A DNA stretch of 64,000 nucleotides, taken from the NCBI RefSeq assembly GCF_040869045.1, contig NC_090320.1, forward strand, positions 117,561,112 through 117,625,111, written 5' to 3'. The notes beneath the pieces are model-generated. The model saw nothing but the letters and a program-made list of their open reading frames with translations, had not been told where the DNA came from and searched no databases. The position numbers and the translations under genes are program-made. The number at the start of each line of letters is the position of its first letter. Positions within the stretch are counted from its first letter, which is position 1. This document shows, in pieces, positions 1-11,189 of this stretch. The DNA is from Eurosta solidaginis (lineage: Eukaryota; Arthropoda; Insecta; Diptera; Tephritidae).

Positions 1-187
1 GAGCATCGAAAAGGTAGTACCCATGGAAATGCCGATGCAATGTCACGAAGACCATGTAGTTTGGAATGCAAGCACTGTTCAAAAGCCGAAGCTAAAGAAG
101 ACATTATAGATGTCCGGCTAATGACTATAACATGTACAGATGAATGGGACAAGGAACAGCTAAGAAAGTGCCAGCTAGAAGATGCAG
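1..187 (+). mobile_element. Gypsy G1-family pol fragment (RNase H to integrase linker)
   Basis: Bases 4-187 match 18125-18308 of the complete gypsy element G1 without a difference that I can see. The piece encodes the end of RNase H and the linker before the integrase zinc finger. It enters the window already truncated on the left and stops at 187, where sequence switches to a minus-strand Jockey coding region. No LTR is visible, so it is a partial copy or part of a rearrangement. Confidence 0.9.
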
Positions 188-982
188 GCCTGTAGCTTCT
201 TCCAGTGGGTAGTTTTTAGGCTTGGCGACCATATATTGGACGCGTAGCAGGCAATCGGCTGGCCAATTGCTTTTTTTGTGATAATAAGCGTTTCTTTGTC
301 TTTTCCCCAAGTACTGCCAGCAAGGGATTTGGATTTTATTACGGCTCTGGATTTTCGGAACAATTGCGGCTGCGTGCTCACCAAAACGTAGATCCTGATC
401 AAACGTCCCACCCAAGATTTTGGGGTGTAGGACTGTCGGTAGCGTAATGCCATCGACGTGGATGTTCAAAATGGCCCACCTTTTAAGACATGGTGGAAGG
501 GTAGACCCTTCCAGGTCTTGCAGTAACGTGCCATGGTTGACCGTATCAAAAGCTTTTGATAGGTCTAGCGCAACGAGCACTGTTCTATGGTGGGGGTTTT
601 GATTTAAACCGCAATTTATCTGGGTGTTGATGGCATTTAGCACGGAGGTGGTGCTATGGAGTTTTCTGAAGCCATGCTGATGACAGGCTAGCTGCAAATT
701 TGCTTTGAAGTAGGCGAGCAAAATGGCTTCAAGCGTCTTGGCTACTGGCGATAGGAGAGATATCGGGCGATACGACTCTCCTATGTTAGCTGGTTTCCCA
801 GGCTTTAGTCGCGGGACCATCTTGGCCATTTTCCATTTTTCGGGTATGACAAATGAGGAAAGAGACAGGTTGAAGACATGCGCTTAATATTTGAAACCCT
901 CTTTTCCTAGGCTTTTAAGCATCGGCATGGCTATCCCGTCTGGGCCCACTACTTTGGATGGTTTAGGATGACCGATGGCATC
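188..982 (-). pseudogene. Jockey-type LINE reverse transcriptase, internally deleted 3' part
   Basis: On the minus strand the translation shows the Jockey-family start of the RT domain: VVGPDGIAMPML, then YRPISLLSPVAKTLE, then LDLSKAFDTVNHGTLL. Right after CLKRW the frame jumps to the post-RT region (LHPKILGGTFDQDL, FGEHAAAIVPKIQSRNK). The palm segment that should carry YADD is therefore deleted and no reverse transcription is possible. There is one in-frame stop near 875 and a frameshift near 330-350, after which a second frame continues (GKDKETLI, ACYASNIWSPSLK). Coding stops at 188 against the gypsy fragment, so the 3' UTR and poly(A) tail are absent. It forms one broken insertion with the inverted segment 983-2278. 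Confidence 0.85.
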
Positions 983-2278
983 CCCCCCCCCACTACCTTC
1001 CAGCAGCCCCGCTGCTCAGCAAGCCACAACAAGTACCTGCTGTTGCTCGCGCCGCACGGCGCCACCAACTCTTGTGGCTGCTGCCACTTATACCTACAAT
1101 CTCCGTAGTAGAGTCGGGAACAATGCCGAGCATCAGCCCCTGGGTATAATGTCCACAGAAAAGATCGCGATTGCGGAAATGGAGGCGGTCTCGCGTTTAC
1201 CATACACCACTCTGTGCAATATCATATATTTGATCCCGGCAGCGACCGCAGGGACAGTGTCTTAGAGCGTCAAGGCTTATCTGTCCGGTCAGGCGATGCA
1301 AACCTAGAAATCATCAACATCTACTTCCCTCCTGACACCTGTTGCCCCAGTGGATACCGCCCTAATATTAACGCCTTACTCAGTGGCAACAATCGCATTA
1401 TCTTAGGCGATTTCAATGCCCATCACGATCTATGGCAATCAAACTTGCGGGCGGGCAGTAGGGGTGAGATGTTGGCAGATCAAATAGAAGAAACGACGTT
1501 CTACACAATAAACGGAGACGCCCCCACACGTATGGTAGGAAGCTGTCACAGTTCGCCGGATATTTCAATCGTCACTCGTAAACTGCGTCAACAGGCAGCC
1601 GATGGTAACATTGACATCCGACCACCTGCCTATACTTATTTCGCTCGAGAGTACCGCCGACTTCATCGTCACAGAAAAACGCACTTTCATAAACTTTAAA
1701 AAAGGAAAGTGGGACGAATACAAATCGTTTACAGACAACCACTTTGCTGCCCTCCCTATCCCGACTGATGCCCGCCAAGGGGAGCGTGCTTTCCGCAAGG
1801 TCATTGAATCCGCCTCGGCACATTTGATTCCCGCCGGTAGAATTCCCGAAATTCGGCCCACTTCCCGGCGGAGGCCGCAAATTTAGCGAGAGAACGTGAC
1901 CTTATAAGACAGCTCGATCCCGGCGACCCCCAAATAAGGGATTTAAACCAACCCATCAAATCGCTTGTGGGTGAACACAAGCGGGCGAAATGGGACGAGC
2001 AGCGAAGAGGTTGTAACCTCTCTGCCGGTGTAGGTAAACTTTTGTCCACCGTAAAGTCCCTATCGATTCCGTCTAGGCACAATTCCATCGCCTTTGGCGA
2101 TAAAGTGCTGTCGGATGCGAAAAAATGCGCGAGCGTTTCTGCCGACAATATATAATGCATTATACGGTCGACAAAGATAGACGGAGGGCCAACAAACACG
2201 CACATAAACATAAATTCAGCGCGTCACCAATTACCATGACCGCCAAAGAGGTTGAGGATGCCATCGGTCATGCTAAAC
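983..2278 (+). pseudogene. Jockey-type LINE endonuclease segment, inverted 5' part of the same insertion
   Basis: This plus-strand segment holds the tail of an ORF1-like region (YNLRSRVGNNAEHQPLG, about 1095-1145), then an apurinic endonuclease domain. Its landmarks are KDRDCGNGGGLAF near 1160, IINIYFPPDTCCPSGY near 1315, ILGDFNAHHDLWQSNL near 1400 and SDHLPILISLE near 1620. The linker to RT follows and ends with EVEDAIGH near 2270. The reading frame is broken near 1600-1630 and again before 1900 and 2150. The next residues of the element lie on the opposite strand at 982 downward, so this is the 5' half of the same LINE in inverted orientation. The EN start is joined to ORF1 by an internal deletion. 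Confidence 0.8.
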
Positions 2279-4239
2279 TATATTTTCTACTCGTTTAAGA
2301 CTATTGAGACCATTTATTGTTCATGTCGAAAATTGGTCGGATATCGTCGAAAGTGGTATCAACGGATGCGCATCACTTCCAGTTATAAGAAACTAATTGC
2401 GAAATTTAACTCTTTCTAACTGTTCAAAAGTTATTGAAAAAACAGGCGTTTTCGATATCAGCTTAACACGGACTTTGCGTCACCCAATTCACCAAGTTAT
2501 TAAAACAAAACACTAAAAAAAAGTTATATAATAAATTTATATGCTCACTTTGCGTATTTTTTCAAAAAAATAATAATGAACAATGAATTCAAATAAAATG
2601 ACTCAAGTCGAACATGCTTTCAAATTGTCCGCAAGTTGGAAAAACAAGCAAATTACCCAAAAATGGTGCCGATTTTTTTTAAATTTTATATTGCGATTGG
2701 CTGAAAAAATAAGCGAAATCAGTGATGCAAAATCCTTTAGTAGGTTCTAGGAGCATATACACTCCTTTTAATAGTTCTTACCTCATACTTAAGTTGGGCT
2801 TATATTCAAACATCTGTTGTTTATTTCCGAAGCTACAAAATAGCGTCTGAAATGTTAATTTTTATTTTCACACTTCATCCGTCAATACCCAAGTCTCCCG
2901 GTTTGACATTTCTTAAAGTTGGCGGCCTATCCAAAACTAGTCCCCTGGAGTGAATCACATTGATTATAGCCTATCAACCAGGTTTAAATATCACCTAATC
3001 GTTACGGCTCCTTTTACAAATGTAAGTACGTAGGCACATATATTTACCAGGGGAGGTTTTGTCCTTCGCAAGAACATTCAAAGTTGAGAAGCAAAAGCTT
3101 TCCCAAGACAGTCGAACTAATGACCGTGTGTGCTACTACCCTAACGTAGTGGACAGTCGAACCAGTCTGAAAACTGAACCTACACGGTCATCCAGAGTGA
3201 GCTCTTATATCATAAGGCCGGAAAACAGCAGTTAACACCTTTCAACTTAAAATCGGTCGACTTTTATTCTAAAATATCGTTTTGATTTAACGAAGACTAT
3301 TAAAATCAATGATGTGAACACAAATGTCTGCAAACTTTGGTCTACATTTTAAAAAATTTATCCACGGTCCTTGTAAAATTTTAATTATGTAGGTGCACCG
3401 AGGATTATACGATTTTCACCCATTACGCAATGACTTCCACTTAGATTGCTTATGATTTCGAAGGCGGCATCCTTGGTCGAATATTCACTCCCTAACGTTT
3501 CAAGGTGTTTCTCTGGTAGTGCTCGACAGCAAAGCGCAACAAAAGCATCCGTTGGAAAGTCTTCGGAGATACACCTAGAGCTCCTAGGAAAGTAACGTCG
3601 ATGAAGGTAGGAGTTCGAAGCCGCAGTCCTATATCTTCTGTGCCGGCATATGGTGTGAGGGTCAAGAGGCGTGTTAGCGACTGGTGGTCGGGATTGCTAC
3701 TGTTCGCACATCGCACTGGAGCCGCTGTGCAACGAGAGTCATGAGTATTAATAGACCATCAATAGCAACCGTAAGTCACCTTTGTGCGTGACCTCCAAGA
3801 AGCCACAAATGATTTAAAGAAATTGTGTTCGCGACGATTATTAGGAGTAAACCCTAGGTGAAACTACGCTTTGCACGAGATATGCAGACAAAAGTGTGGC
3901 TATTTTATGTATCTCTATTTCTTTTCAGCAGACGCAGCAGTACCAATTCCAAAGACCAGGGTTAGTTTCGAAGCCTGTCTGGAGTAAGTGAACGAGGGAC
4001 AATCCCTCCGCAAGGAGCCACCCCTGAAAATGTCTGAACGGTCTGCGAGATCTTGAGGCAAAAACCCTGGATCTTTCCGAAATGGCCAACACGTAGATTT
4101 CCTTAAATACATATAAACAAAACCTTTCCTAAATACTATTTTTTTAAACAGAAAAATCAAGCTTTTAAAGTATGAACACCGGCGTACGCCGGCGCGCCGC
4201 CCACGCCGCCGCCGACGATAAAGGGATCGGCGTAAACCT
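2279..4239. other. Unassigned non-coding stretch
   Basis: Nearly 2 kb of AT-rich sequence without a recognisable gene. Small open frames here (for example minus 3492-3716 and 3915-4316) show no family motif. The direct repeat gacagtcgaac occurs near 3110 and 3160. A short GC-rich island at 4175-4215 contains the 14-bp perfect palindrome ccggcgtacgccgg (4179-4192) followed by ggcgcgcc; its origin is unknown to me and it may be a piece of another repeat. Confidence 0.6.
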
Positions 4240-4618
4240 CTAATAGTGAGGCCAAAGAACTTAACATTTAAGAGCATAACGAAATTGGGAACTAGCAGTT
4301 TTTGCTTAATTGTCACAAACCGCTAAACCCTAGCAAACAGCTGCTTGATCTAGCCCCGCCTCCAAGAGGGTTAGGGCAACATCCCCATAAGACCAATGAT
4401 GACATCCGGCACCTGCCAACACAGCCGTTTGATCGAGACAAGCATCGGTAAACGCCTTACCAGGACACGTCCGGTGCACCTCGTTATCAATGTACAATAT
4501 CCTACTCTTGCAGAAGAAGAAAGTACACTACCAAGCGAGACACGAGCCTCCCTAAGCCATCTTCGTTCGGGATATTGTAGCATATTAAACTCTTATTTGT
4601 CGAGAATAAACCCCGACA
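4240..4618 (+). pseudogene. Second Jockey-type LINE, C-terminal ORF2 part, upstream of Helitron
   Basis: Translation gives the conserved C-terminal region of Jockey ORF2: an EAKELNI stretch near 4242, FLLNCHKP near 4310, LLDLAPPRGL near 4350, then LRSGYCSILNSYLSRINPDI ending at 4618. There are stops and frame changes. It is 5' truncated; the catalytic RT core is not present upstream. Coding breaks exactly at 4618 where a Helitron 5' terminus starts, and resumes at 7673. Confidence 0.8.
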
Positions 4619-4959
4619 TCTATACTAATTATATAAAAATGCGTATATGGGCAATGGTTGTAACGGCTAATCTCAAGAAGTACCAAACCGATTTTTATGA
4701 ATTTTTTTTTTAAAGAAAGTATTGGCGCAAATAAACACCCTGCGCTTTTTATTTTTTCCATTTTCACAAACTAAAGCCCTTTATTTTTAGGATAAATTTG
4801 ATGAAAACCCCCAAATAATGCAAGCATAAGACTTTTCGATGTCCAAACCCAAGCTACAGAGGACCAACAGAAGCACTAAAGAGACACATATACTCACAGC
4901 CAAAGAGAGTGCGTCATTTCGCTCTTGGCAAATGCACGACTTTTTGCTCGCAACGAGCT

Positions 4960-7655
4960 GATGTATGTACAATGTACATGGACAAGTGTACCATATTATT
5001 GGAAGTTTATTACCACCGCCCAACATGGTTTCAAAATTTTTACAAATATATTTTTCTTCCCAAGAGGAGCAGCTTTCGTTGCGCCAAAATGCTGCACCAA
5101 CTCTTCAAATAGATATTTTGAAATTAATTCAAGAAGTTCTGCTTGAAAATAATGTGTATGTTCGAAGTTTTATGACTTCTATGGAGAGTATGCCATATAA
5201 TTCGAATAACTATGGGGTTGTAATCCATGCAACAAACGCCCTGTTAATGAACACCGTGGTCGATATAATTTTCCGACTACAGGCGAGGTCGCAGTATTGA
5301 TAGTTGACGAAAATGCTGGTCCCCGCGATATTGTCCTACAGTCCCGCGATAACACTCTCCATCGTGTGTCAGAAATTCATCGTTCATATGACCCCTTGCA
5401 ATACCCTATCATATTTTTAAATGGTCAGGACGGTTACAGCATAAATATACCGCAAACTTCTCAAAGCAGTGGGGCACCTAACCCAGAAAAAATAGTTTCA
5501 TGTATGCAATTTTATGCATATAAAATTATGATTAGCGAAAATAGCTTTAATGCGCTTCATAGATATGGATATATCTTTAACCAATACTGTGTGGGCATGA
5601 TGGCTGCTTAAATGATGACCAAAAGGTTGAATTTTATAAGAGCAAACCAAAAGACGTTGCGTGCAGATAATTATATACATCTAAGGGATGCTGTTAACGA
5701 GGAAAATATTGGTCAGTTCTGAATTTTGCCGTCTTCATTTACTGGATCGCCTCGATATTTGCATGAACGTCCGTCATTATGGAAGGCCTGACTTATTTAT
5801 AGCATTCACATGCAATCCAGAGTGGAGTAAAATCAAAAACGAATTGTTTCCTAATCAACGACCAGGTTAGCGCCGTGGCATTGTGTCAATAGTATTCCCA
5901 AAGATTATCGAAAAGTAAAGATGTTGCAGGGACGAAAAATCGTGTGAAGCAAGCTTCACAAAACTTCTAGTAGGTCACATTCACCACTTACCACAGCAGA
6001 ATTTGTTAACTACCACTGTCTGTATTTGTTATTTAATAACTATTTGTACACTTTTTATTCAGCTAATGTGTTCAGAATTTACATTTTTACACTCTAAAAC
6101 TACAATCAGTGTATTTTGTGTGCTTAAATTATGTTAAAAATTGCGATAAAGTTTTTGGTGTGGTGAAAGTGACTTACTAGAATTTTGTGAAGCTCCGCTG
6201 CTTTCCACTGAAGTTTGCGCCTGCAACATCTTTACTTTTCGATAATCTTTGGTATTCCATATCAAACTACACCAACTCCTGAGTTTAATTACAAAACAAG
6301 ATATTTTTGGAAAAGTTAGATGCCATATGTTTACTGTTGAAATGCAAAAGCGCGGTTTACCTCACGCGCATATTTTAATTTGGCTAATAGATAAAATTCT
6401 TCTCGATGGCACGGATCGCATTATATCAGCGGAAATTCAAAATAAATACGAATATCCGATGTGTATGATATAATTACTAAAAATATGATCCACGGCCCAT
6501 GTGGGGTTGATAATTTATCATCGCCCTCTATGTTTAATGGACGATGCTCAAAACGATACCCACGCGAGCTCCTACAGCATACGAAGATCGGGCAAGATGG
6601 ATATTCAAAATATAGACGAAGGTCTTCAGCGGACGGTGGCTATACCCATGTACTTTCTAATGGGTACAACGTCGACACCCAATGGATCGTTCCATATTGC
6701 CCCGTTCTTTCCAGATGTTTCTCCGCTCACATAAATGTAGAGTACTGTCATTCAGTGAAAGCAATAAAATATATTTGTAAGTATGTCAACAAAGCGCAGC
6801 CATATTTTTCGTTCAAGATAATAAGAAGGAAGAGCAAAATTTTTTGAATGACAGATATTTAAGCATATCTGAAGGTATTTGGAGATTACTGGGATTTTCG
6901 CGAGGACTTTGCTTTACTCTGAAGTACCCGCCTATTCCACTTGGACTAATAAAAAATGGCAACATAGAGCGTGGACAGAATATCCCTAATTAGCCCGGAA
7001 TTAAGCGAGAAACTGCGTTGGGTAGAGTATATACCATACATCCTAATTGCTCAGAATATTTTTATCTTAGACTACTACTACATCATGTTCGAGGACCGAC
7101 ATCTTTCACTGATTTACGTCGAGTAGATGGTCAACTATATCCAACATATGGAGCAGCTTGCCAGGCGCAATTTTTACTGCAGGATGATAGTCAATGCAAG
7201 AATACATTGTTTGATGCCACCGTCGCTGAGAGCGCCAACAAAGTGAGAGAGCCCTTTTCTTTCATACTTATTTATTGCGAGATTTCTGATCCAACAGATT
7301 TAGGGAATTTGTTCTGCAAAAATTTATGTGAAGATATTTTGCATAATGTGCGCCAGAGTAGTAATGATCCTGAAATGGACTTTACTGAATGCATTTTTAA
7401 TACAGGCCTTATTCTTCTTGATAATTTGGTGCAGAGACACATATAAAGGATTTCGGTTTGCCTGAACCTAACCGCACTAGATCAGATTTAGACCCCGTTT
7501 CTACAATGTCCGAAACAACGCATAATACCCATGAGCTGCACCAATTTTTATTAGAAAATGAGCTAAAGCTAACTAATGAGCAACGAGTAATATACGATAA
7601 GGTCTGCTCCAGTGTGGAAGACAATGCGGGAATATATTTACTTTTTGCGGCGTAA
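4960..7655 (+). pseudogene. Helitron Rep-helicase, broken
   Basis: Frames change many times, but the Helitron-like N-terminal and Rep regions are clear. They include VYVRSFMTSMESMPYN near 5155, DENAGPRDIVLQSRDNTLHR near 5303, MNVRHYGRPDLFIAFTCNPEW near 5764, the HUH-type metal site MQKRGLPHAHIL near 6340, and YICKYVNKAQPYF near 6770 with the candidate catalytic tyrosines. The later segment RLLLHHVRGPTSF near 7067 is also typical. The last part, EQRVIYDKVCSSVEDNAG near 7580, is the lead-in to the SF1 helicase, but the nucleotide-binding loop is missing. The MITE interrupts the Rep domain. It cannot encode a working transposase. Confidence 0.85.
5899..6251. mobile_element. MITE with long terminal inverted repeats inside the Helitron
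   Basis: The left end caaagattatcgaaaagtaa is mirrored by ttacttttcgataatctttg on the right. The match continues, with a small gap, inward to about 95 bp, through gcttcacaaaa and ctagtaggtcac. The element is 353 bp and non-coding. It is flanked by gtattcc on both sides (5892-5898 and 6252-6258), a 7-bp duplication. Deleting the element plus one copy restores the Helitron Rep frame (valine-phenylalanine-histidine). Superfamily is uncertain; the TSD length suggests a hAT-, P- or other 7-8 bp type. Confidence 0.85.
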
Positions 7656-7672
7656 CGAGGTAAGCTTGTTAG

Positions 7673-7864
7673 TACGTAATATATGTCCTGCATGCGATAT
7701 GTCCGCACATGACACCAACCATCTTTTCATTTGTAATGTGGAACCTACGCCTTTAACACCAATCTCCCTAAGGTTTGCCTCTGTTGAAACAGCCAATTTC
7801 CTTGGACTCCCATTAGAAGACTTTGATGACAATTTGTGAGTGGTCGCACCCATTGAATGGGAAT
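7673..7864 (+). pseudogene. Second Jockey-type LINE, 3' end downstream of Helitron
   Basis: The Jockey C-terminal zinc-binding region resumes directly after the Helitron: NICPACDMSAHDTNHLFIC near 7678, then TPLTPISL and the closing DDNL at about 7825-7838 with a TGA stop. This CX2CX6HX4C-type motif is the usual ending of this Jockey group. A short 3' UTR remnant follows to roughly 7864; no poly(A) tail is clear. Confidence 0.8.
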
Positions 7865-8639
7865 GAAAAAACTAGAAAAGTATGGATAACAATAGATGTA
7901 TAAGACATTTCGCGAAACGCAATGTTATATCAAGAGTGAAAAAGTTAAGGTGTTAGGTGATTGTGTGGGGGTGTTTGACCTTAGCCGATGTTGGAAATTT
8001 GTTTTTCATAGAATTTTTTCCTTGACTATCTGATTTTCCGTCTTCCCTTGTTAAATTTGGTTTCGAGACAAGCCGTCGTTTGTCTTGTATTTATAGTTCG
8101 TAGGTACATGAGCAGGTATTTTTCAAATTGATGCTTGTGTATATTCATGTGTATGTGCTGTGTATACTTTCAGAACCGGGGGTGGATATTTACTGATCGA
8201 TTTGTGTGTCTGACTGAGGTAGGTAAAAGTCAGTAACTCTAGTCGTTTGACCTTCTTTGTGGGTTTGTTGCTTTGGTGCTTTTATTGTTTTGTGTTTATT
8301 TGTTGCACCTGTGTGATTACTTTTTTCTTGTAAACAAGTTTTAAAGGCTCAAATATTGTGTCAGAAATAGTATTTATCTGTTCGTTTATTATTCTACCGT
8401 CGAATGTTTTCTGTTTGTAGATTTCCATGTTTTCCAGTACGATTAGACGTCGGCCTTTTACTTGTATATGAAGGACCCTAACTGTGTTATATTTGTTTGT
8501 TGGGGAACATTCATTTTCGAGCATGTGATTCGCGAAGTTAGACTCAGGTATAATGTTTGGATTCCGGATATTTTTTTGTTCTAATTTCTAGTGTGTTCTC
8601 TGAACCTCGTTCTTATTTGCCATCCTGTTTGTCCTATGT
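7865..8639. other. Unassigned non-coding stretch
   Basis: AT- and T-rich sequence with no family motif on either strand. The only open frame of note (minus 8282-8524, 80 codons) shows nothing recognisable. It separates the Jockey 3' end from the LOA-type LINE. Confidence 0.5.
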
Positions 8640-9386
8640 ATACTTGGCTGGCGAAAATCCTTGGGCTGAACCCTCCTAGATGGTGCCGGCTGGTAATAGT
8701 CACTACAGGAACCCCGCTAGGAGAGTGCTAGCTAAGTTCAGGAGTCAGTGGCATTAGCGCCTTAGCTCCTTAATAGCTCTGGCATATGCAAGTGGTTCTT
8801 GAACGTAGTCTTAAGGTGAGCCGGACCGGTGGTATTATGCGTTGCCGTGCCGATGGTCAGCCTAGCTGGGGCCCCCTCAAATAGGCCAGTCACTAACGGA
8901 GCCCTTTGGGAACCAGGCCACACCCAGTTGTGCGCAAAGGCTTCACGCGGCGCCGGAGCATTGTTCATCGCCCATAACTTCCTATAGGGGAGATTTGGGG
9001 GCGGCGACTGGACCTGCCGAGTGGGCGAAAACTATCGTCCCTGATTTTAGGAAGTCTGCTATGGTGAAGGAACAGGCCTCTCGTAAGTGCAACCGTTCGA
9101 TGGAAGTTGCGTAGAATACTGCTAAGAGCTTTAGAGACAAAGGCCCCTCCTTCGCAGAGGTTGCTAAAAGTAGCATCCTTGTGGGGTCTTTGAATCTAAT
9201 CTTGAAAAGGAGCAGATCTTCAAGGAAAAATGGGACTGGATAAGGACCGAAATGGCCAGTTTTTCAGTCGTCTTAGTAAGGGAGAACCCTGGACATCCAC
9301 CTGCTTGCAAAGAGGTGGGTTGGTATCAGGGGCAAGTCAAGTTAGTGGCCTGCGATGACCAGAGGTCAGCCGACTTGTAGAACAAG

Positions 9387-10001
9387 GTGGTGGCTAGGTT
9401 GGGTGAGTTCTACCCTGGTGCGATTCTCAGGGCTGTCGACTTCAAGGACATCCAATCTATGCCGAGGGCTAGGGTCTGGATTCCATTCAAGCTGGATGAT
9501 CCAGAGGGAGTCCTTGAGGTCAAAAGGACCTTCAACCCAGAGCTACCTTGCTCTAGTGGAGAAGCTGGAGCATAGGATTCAGGTGGTACTCTTGATCAAC
9601 AAGGAGTCACTGTTTTCTTGGAGCGCGCGAATGGCGCTACTAAATTCGGTTTCAACACCGTGAGGATTGAGATTTACTCGAACGACCTGAAGGTGGTCTG
9701 GGATCCGGAGCTGGAAATAGAGCCAGACAAAGCGGAGAGCGAGGAGGAGGAGGACGCAGAACCAAATACGGCCAGTTCGACTGATGACACTTTTGGCGGG
9801 GACGCGTCTTCGATTTCCTCGCTAACGCTGGACAGGCTTAGTGGTTACATTGGAGAAGAGCCAGTGTCCGAAAACGACGGCGAATTGACAGTGGTGGAGG
9901 TGGTCGGTGCTCAGCCTTGTGCGGGTCCTATAAATCAACCTCCACCATTGCAAAGCAGCTTGTGCTGCGCTACTGCCCCAGTTTTCCAGTGGGGCCACTG
10001 A
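9387..10001 (+). pseudogene. LOA-type LINE ORF1 (Gag-like), frameshifted
   Basis: Frame 9387-9575 reads VARLGEFYPGAILRAVDF and ARVWIPFKLDDPEGVLEV. After a shift, frame 9618-10001 continues with ERANGATKFGFNTVRIEIY and a strongly acidic stretch (SEEEEDAEP) typical of LINE ORF1 C-terminal tails. It would be an RNA-binding chaperone in an intact element. There is no zinc knuckle in what remains. Confidence 0.6.
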
Positions 10002-11110
10002 TATAGCCCTTATCCAAGAGCCTTGGGTAGTAGGGCGTAAGATATGCGGGCTGAAAGCGGCAGGATTGACGTTGGTGAGTGGTGCCGCACATGAAAAACC
10101 GAGAGCTTGCATCTTGGTAAGATCTGAACAAAATTCTTTTTTTCTCCCCCAGTTTAGCGACGAGGATGCTACAGCTATGACGTTGACGGTCGGTGGTACT
10201 GATATTACACGGACGTCCTTTTACTTTCCTCATGAGCAGTCGGCTCCTTAGGTAGGTATTCTGTAAGATAGCTCGGGATGCAAAAGGGCCACTACTACTA
10301 CCGGGAGATGCCAATGCGCACCACGAAGCGTGGGGCGGTGGAGACACGAACGAGAGGGGTGAGTCACTCTTTGAGTTTGTTATTTATCATAACTTTAACA
10401 TTTGTAATGAGGGTTCGGTACCCACGTTTGTTACTAAGAGCAGACAGGAGGTTCTGGACGTCACCCTTACTTCAGGCAGCGGGGCATCTATGATAAAAAA
10501 ATTGGACGGTGCTTGATGACCACTGTTTTTCGGATCATTTGTCCGCTTCGACCTTGGCGGAATGGCGCTCAAAACTGTATGGCATAGGAAACTTAAAAAC
10601 GCCAACTGGCTTATCTACAGTGGGGAGCTTCAAAAGAGGTTCTCAGGATTTAGTGTTCATATACCCCAGAACTCTGCAGAGCTGGATAATATGATTCACT
10701 CGTTCACGAAGGCGTGCGGGGAGGCTCTTGATAAGGCCTGTGCTAGGAAGAAATCTAGGAGTAAGACCACACCACCATGGTGGAACGGGGACTTAGATAA
10801 TATACGCAAGGCATGTCGGAAAGCATTCAATCTTGCTAAAGCCTCCAGGGAGGCTGAAAAATAGGATGCATATAAAATGATTCTAGGGGATTATACGAAA
10901 CTGCCAAGGCTGTCGAAGAGGACCTCTTGGCGGAAGTTTTGTAGCGAAATGGAGAAGGTGTCTGTGGGATCTAGGCTCAGAAAGGTGGCCTCTTGTGTTC
11001 CAAAAAGTGTCCCGGATGCCTGCAAGGATCTGATGGGACATGGGCGGATTCAGCAGAGCACCCTTGCCTGCTCCTTCCGCCGCACTTTCCGGACCCTAGT
11101 GATGAAGTAA
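10001..11110 (+). pseudogene. LOA-type LINE endonuclease region, broken
   Basis: The EN start is visible as ALIQEPWVVG near 10005 in one frame and VSGAAHEKPRACILVRSEQN near 10074 in another, followed by SFFLPQFSDEDA. Later pieces include HCFSDHLSAS near 10520 (part of the SDH motif area) and TPPWWNGDLDNIRKACRKAF near 10770, which is the linker between EN and RT. Several frameshifts and stops break it. Confidence 0.65.
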
Positions 11111-11189
11111 TGAACTAGACGGAGACTCACACTGATGAAACGTATGAGGGGAAGTTCATTACTATGGGTAAAATTAAATGGGCTCTAAC

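Larger units (their letters stand above)
4619..7672 (+). mobile_element. Helitron with both termini, internally defective
   Basis: The 5' end is TCTATACTAATTATATAAA at 4619, a typical arthropod Helitron start. The 3' end is TTAG at 7669-7672, one base off the canonical CTRR. It lies between A (4618) and T (7673), as Helitrons require. Removing it joins the codons gac ata of the host Jockey ORF in frame, which fixes both borders. The coding part is a decayed Rep-helicase. A MITE lies inside at 5899-6251. The helicase ends just before the Walker A motif, so most of the helicase has been lost by internal deletion. I do not see a strong 3' hairpin. Confidence 0.85.

Noticed and set aside
3915..4316. 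133-codon minus frame, arginine-rich
   Set aside because: Covers the GC-rich island and the antisense of the Jockey fragment; no motif or conserved start.
4396..4713. 105-codon plus frame as a single gene
   Set aside because: A chance fusion of Jockey coding sequence with the Helitron 5' end at 4619.
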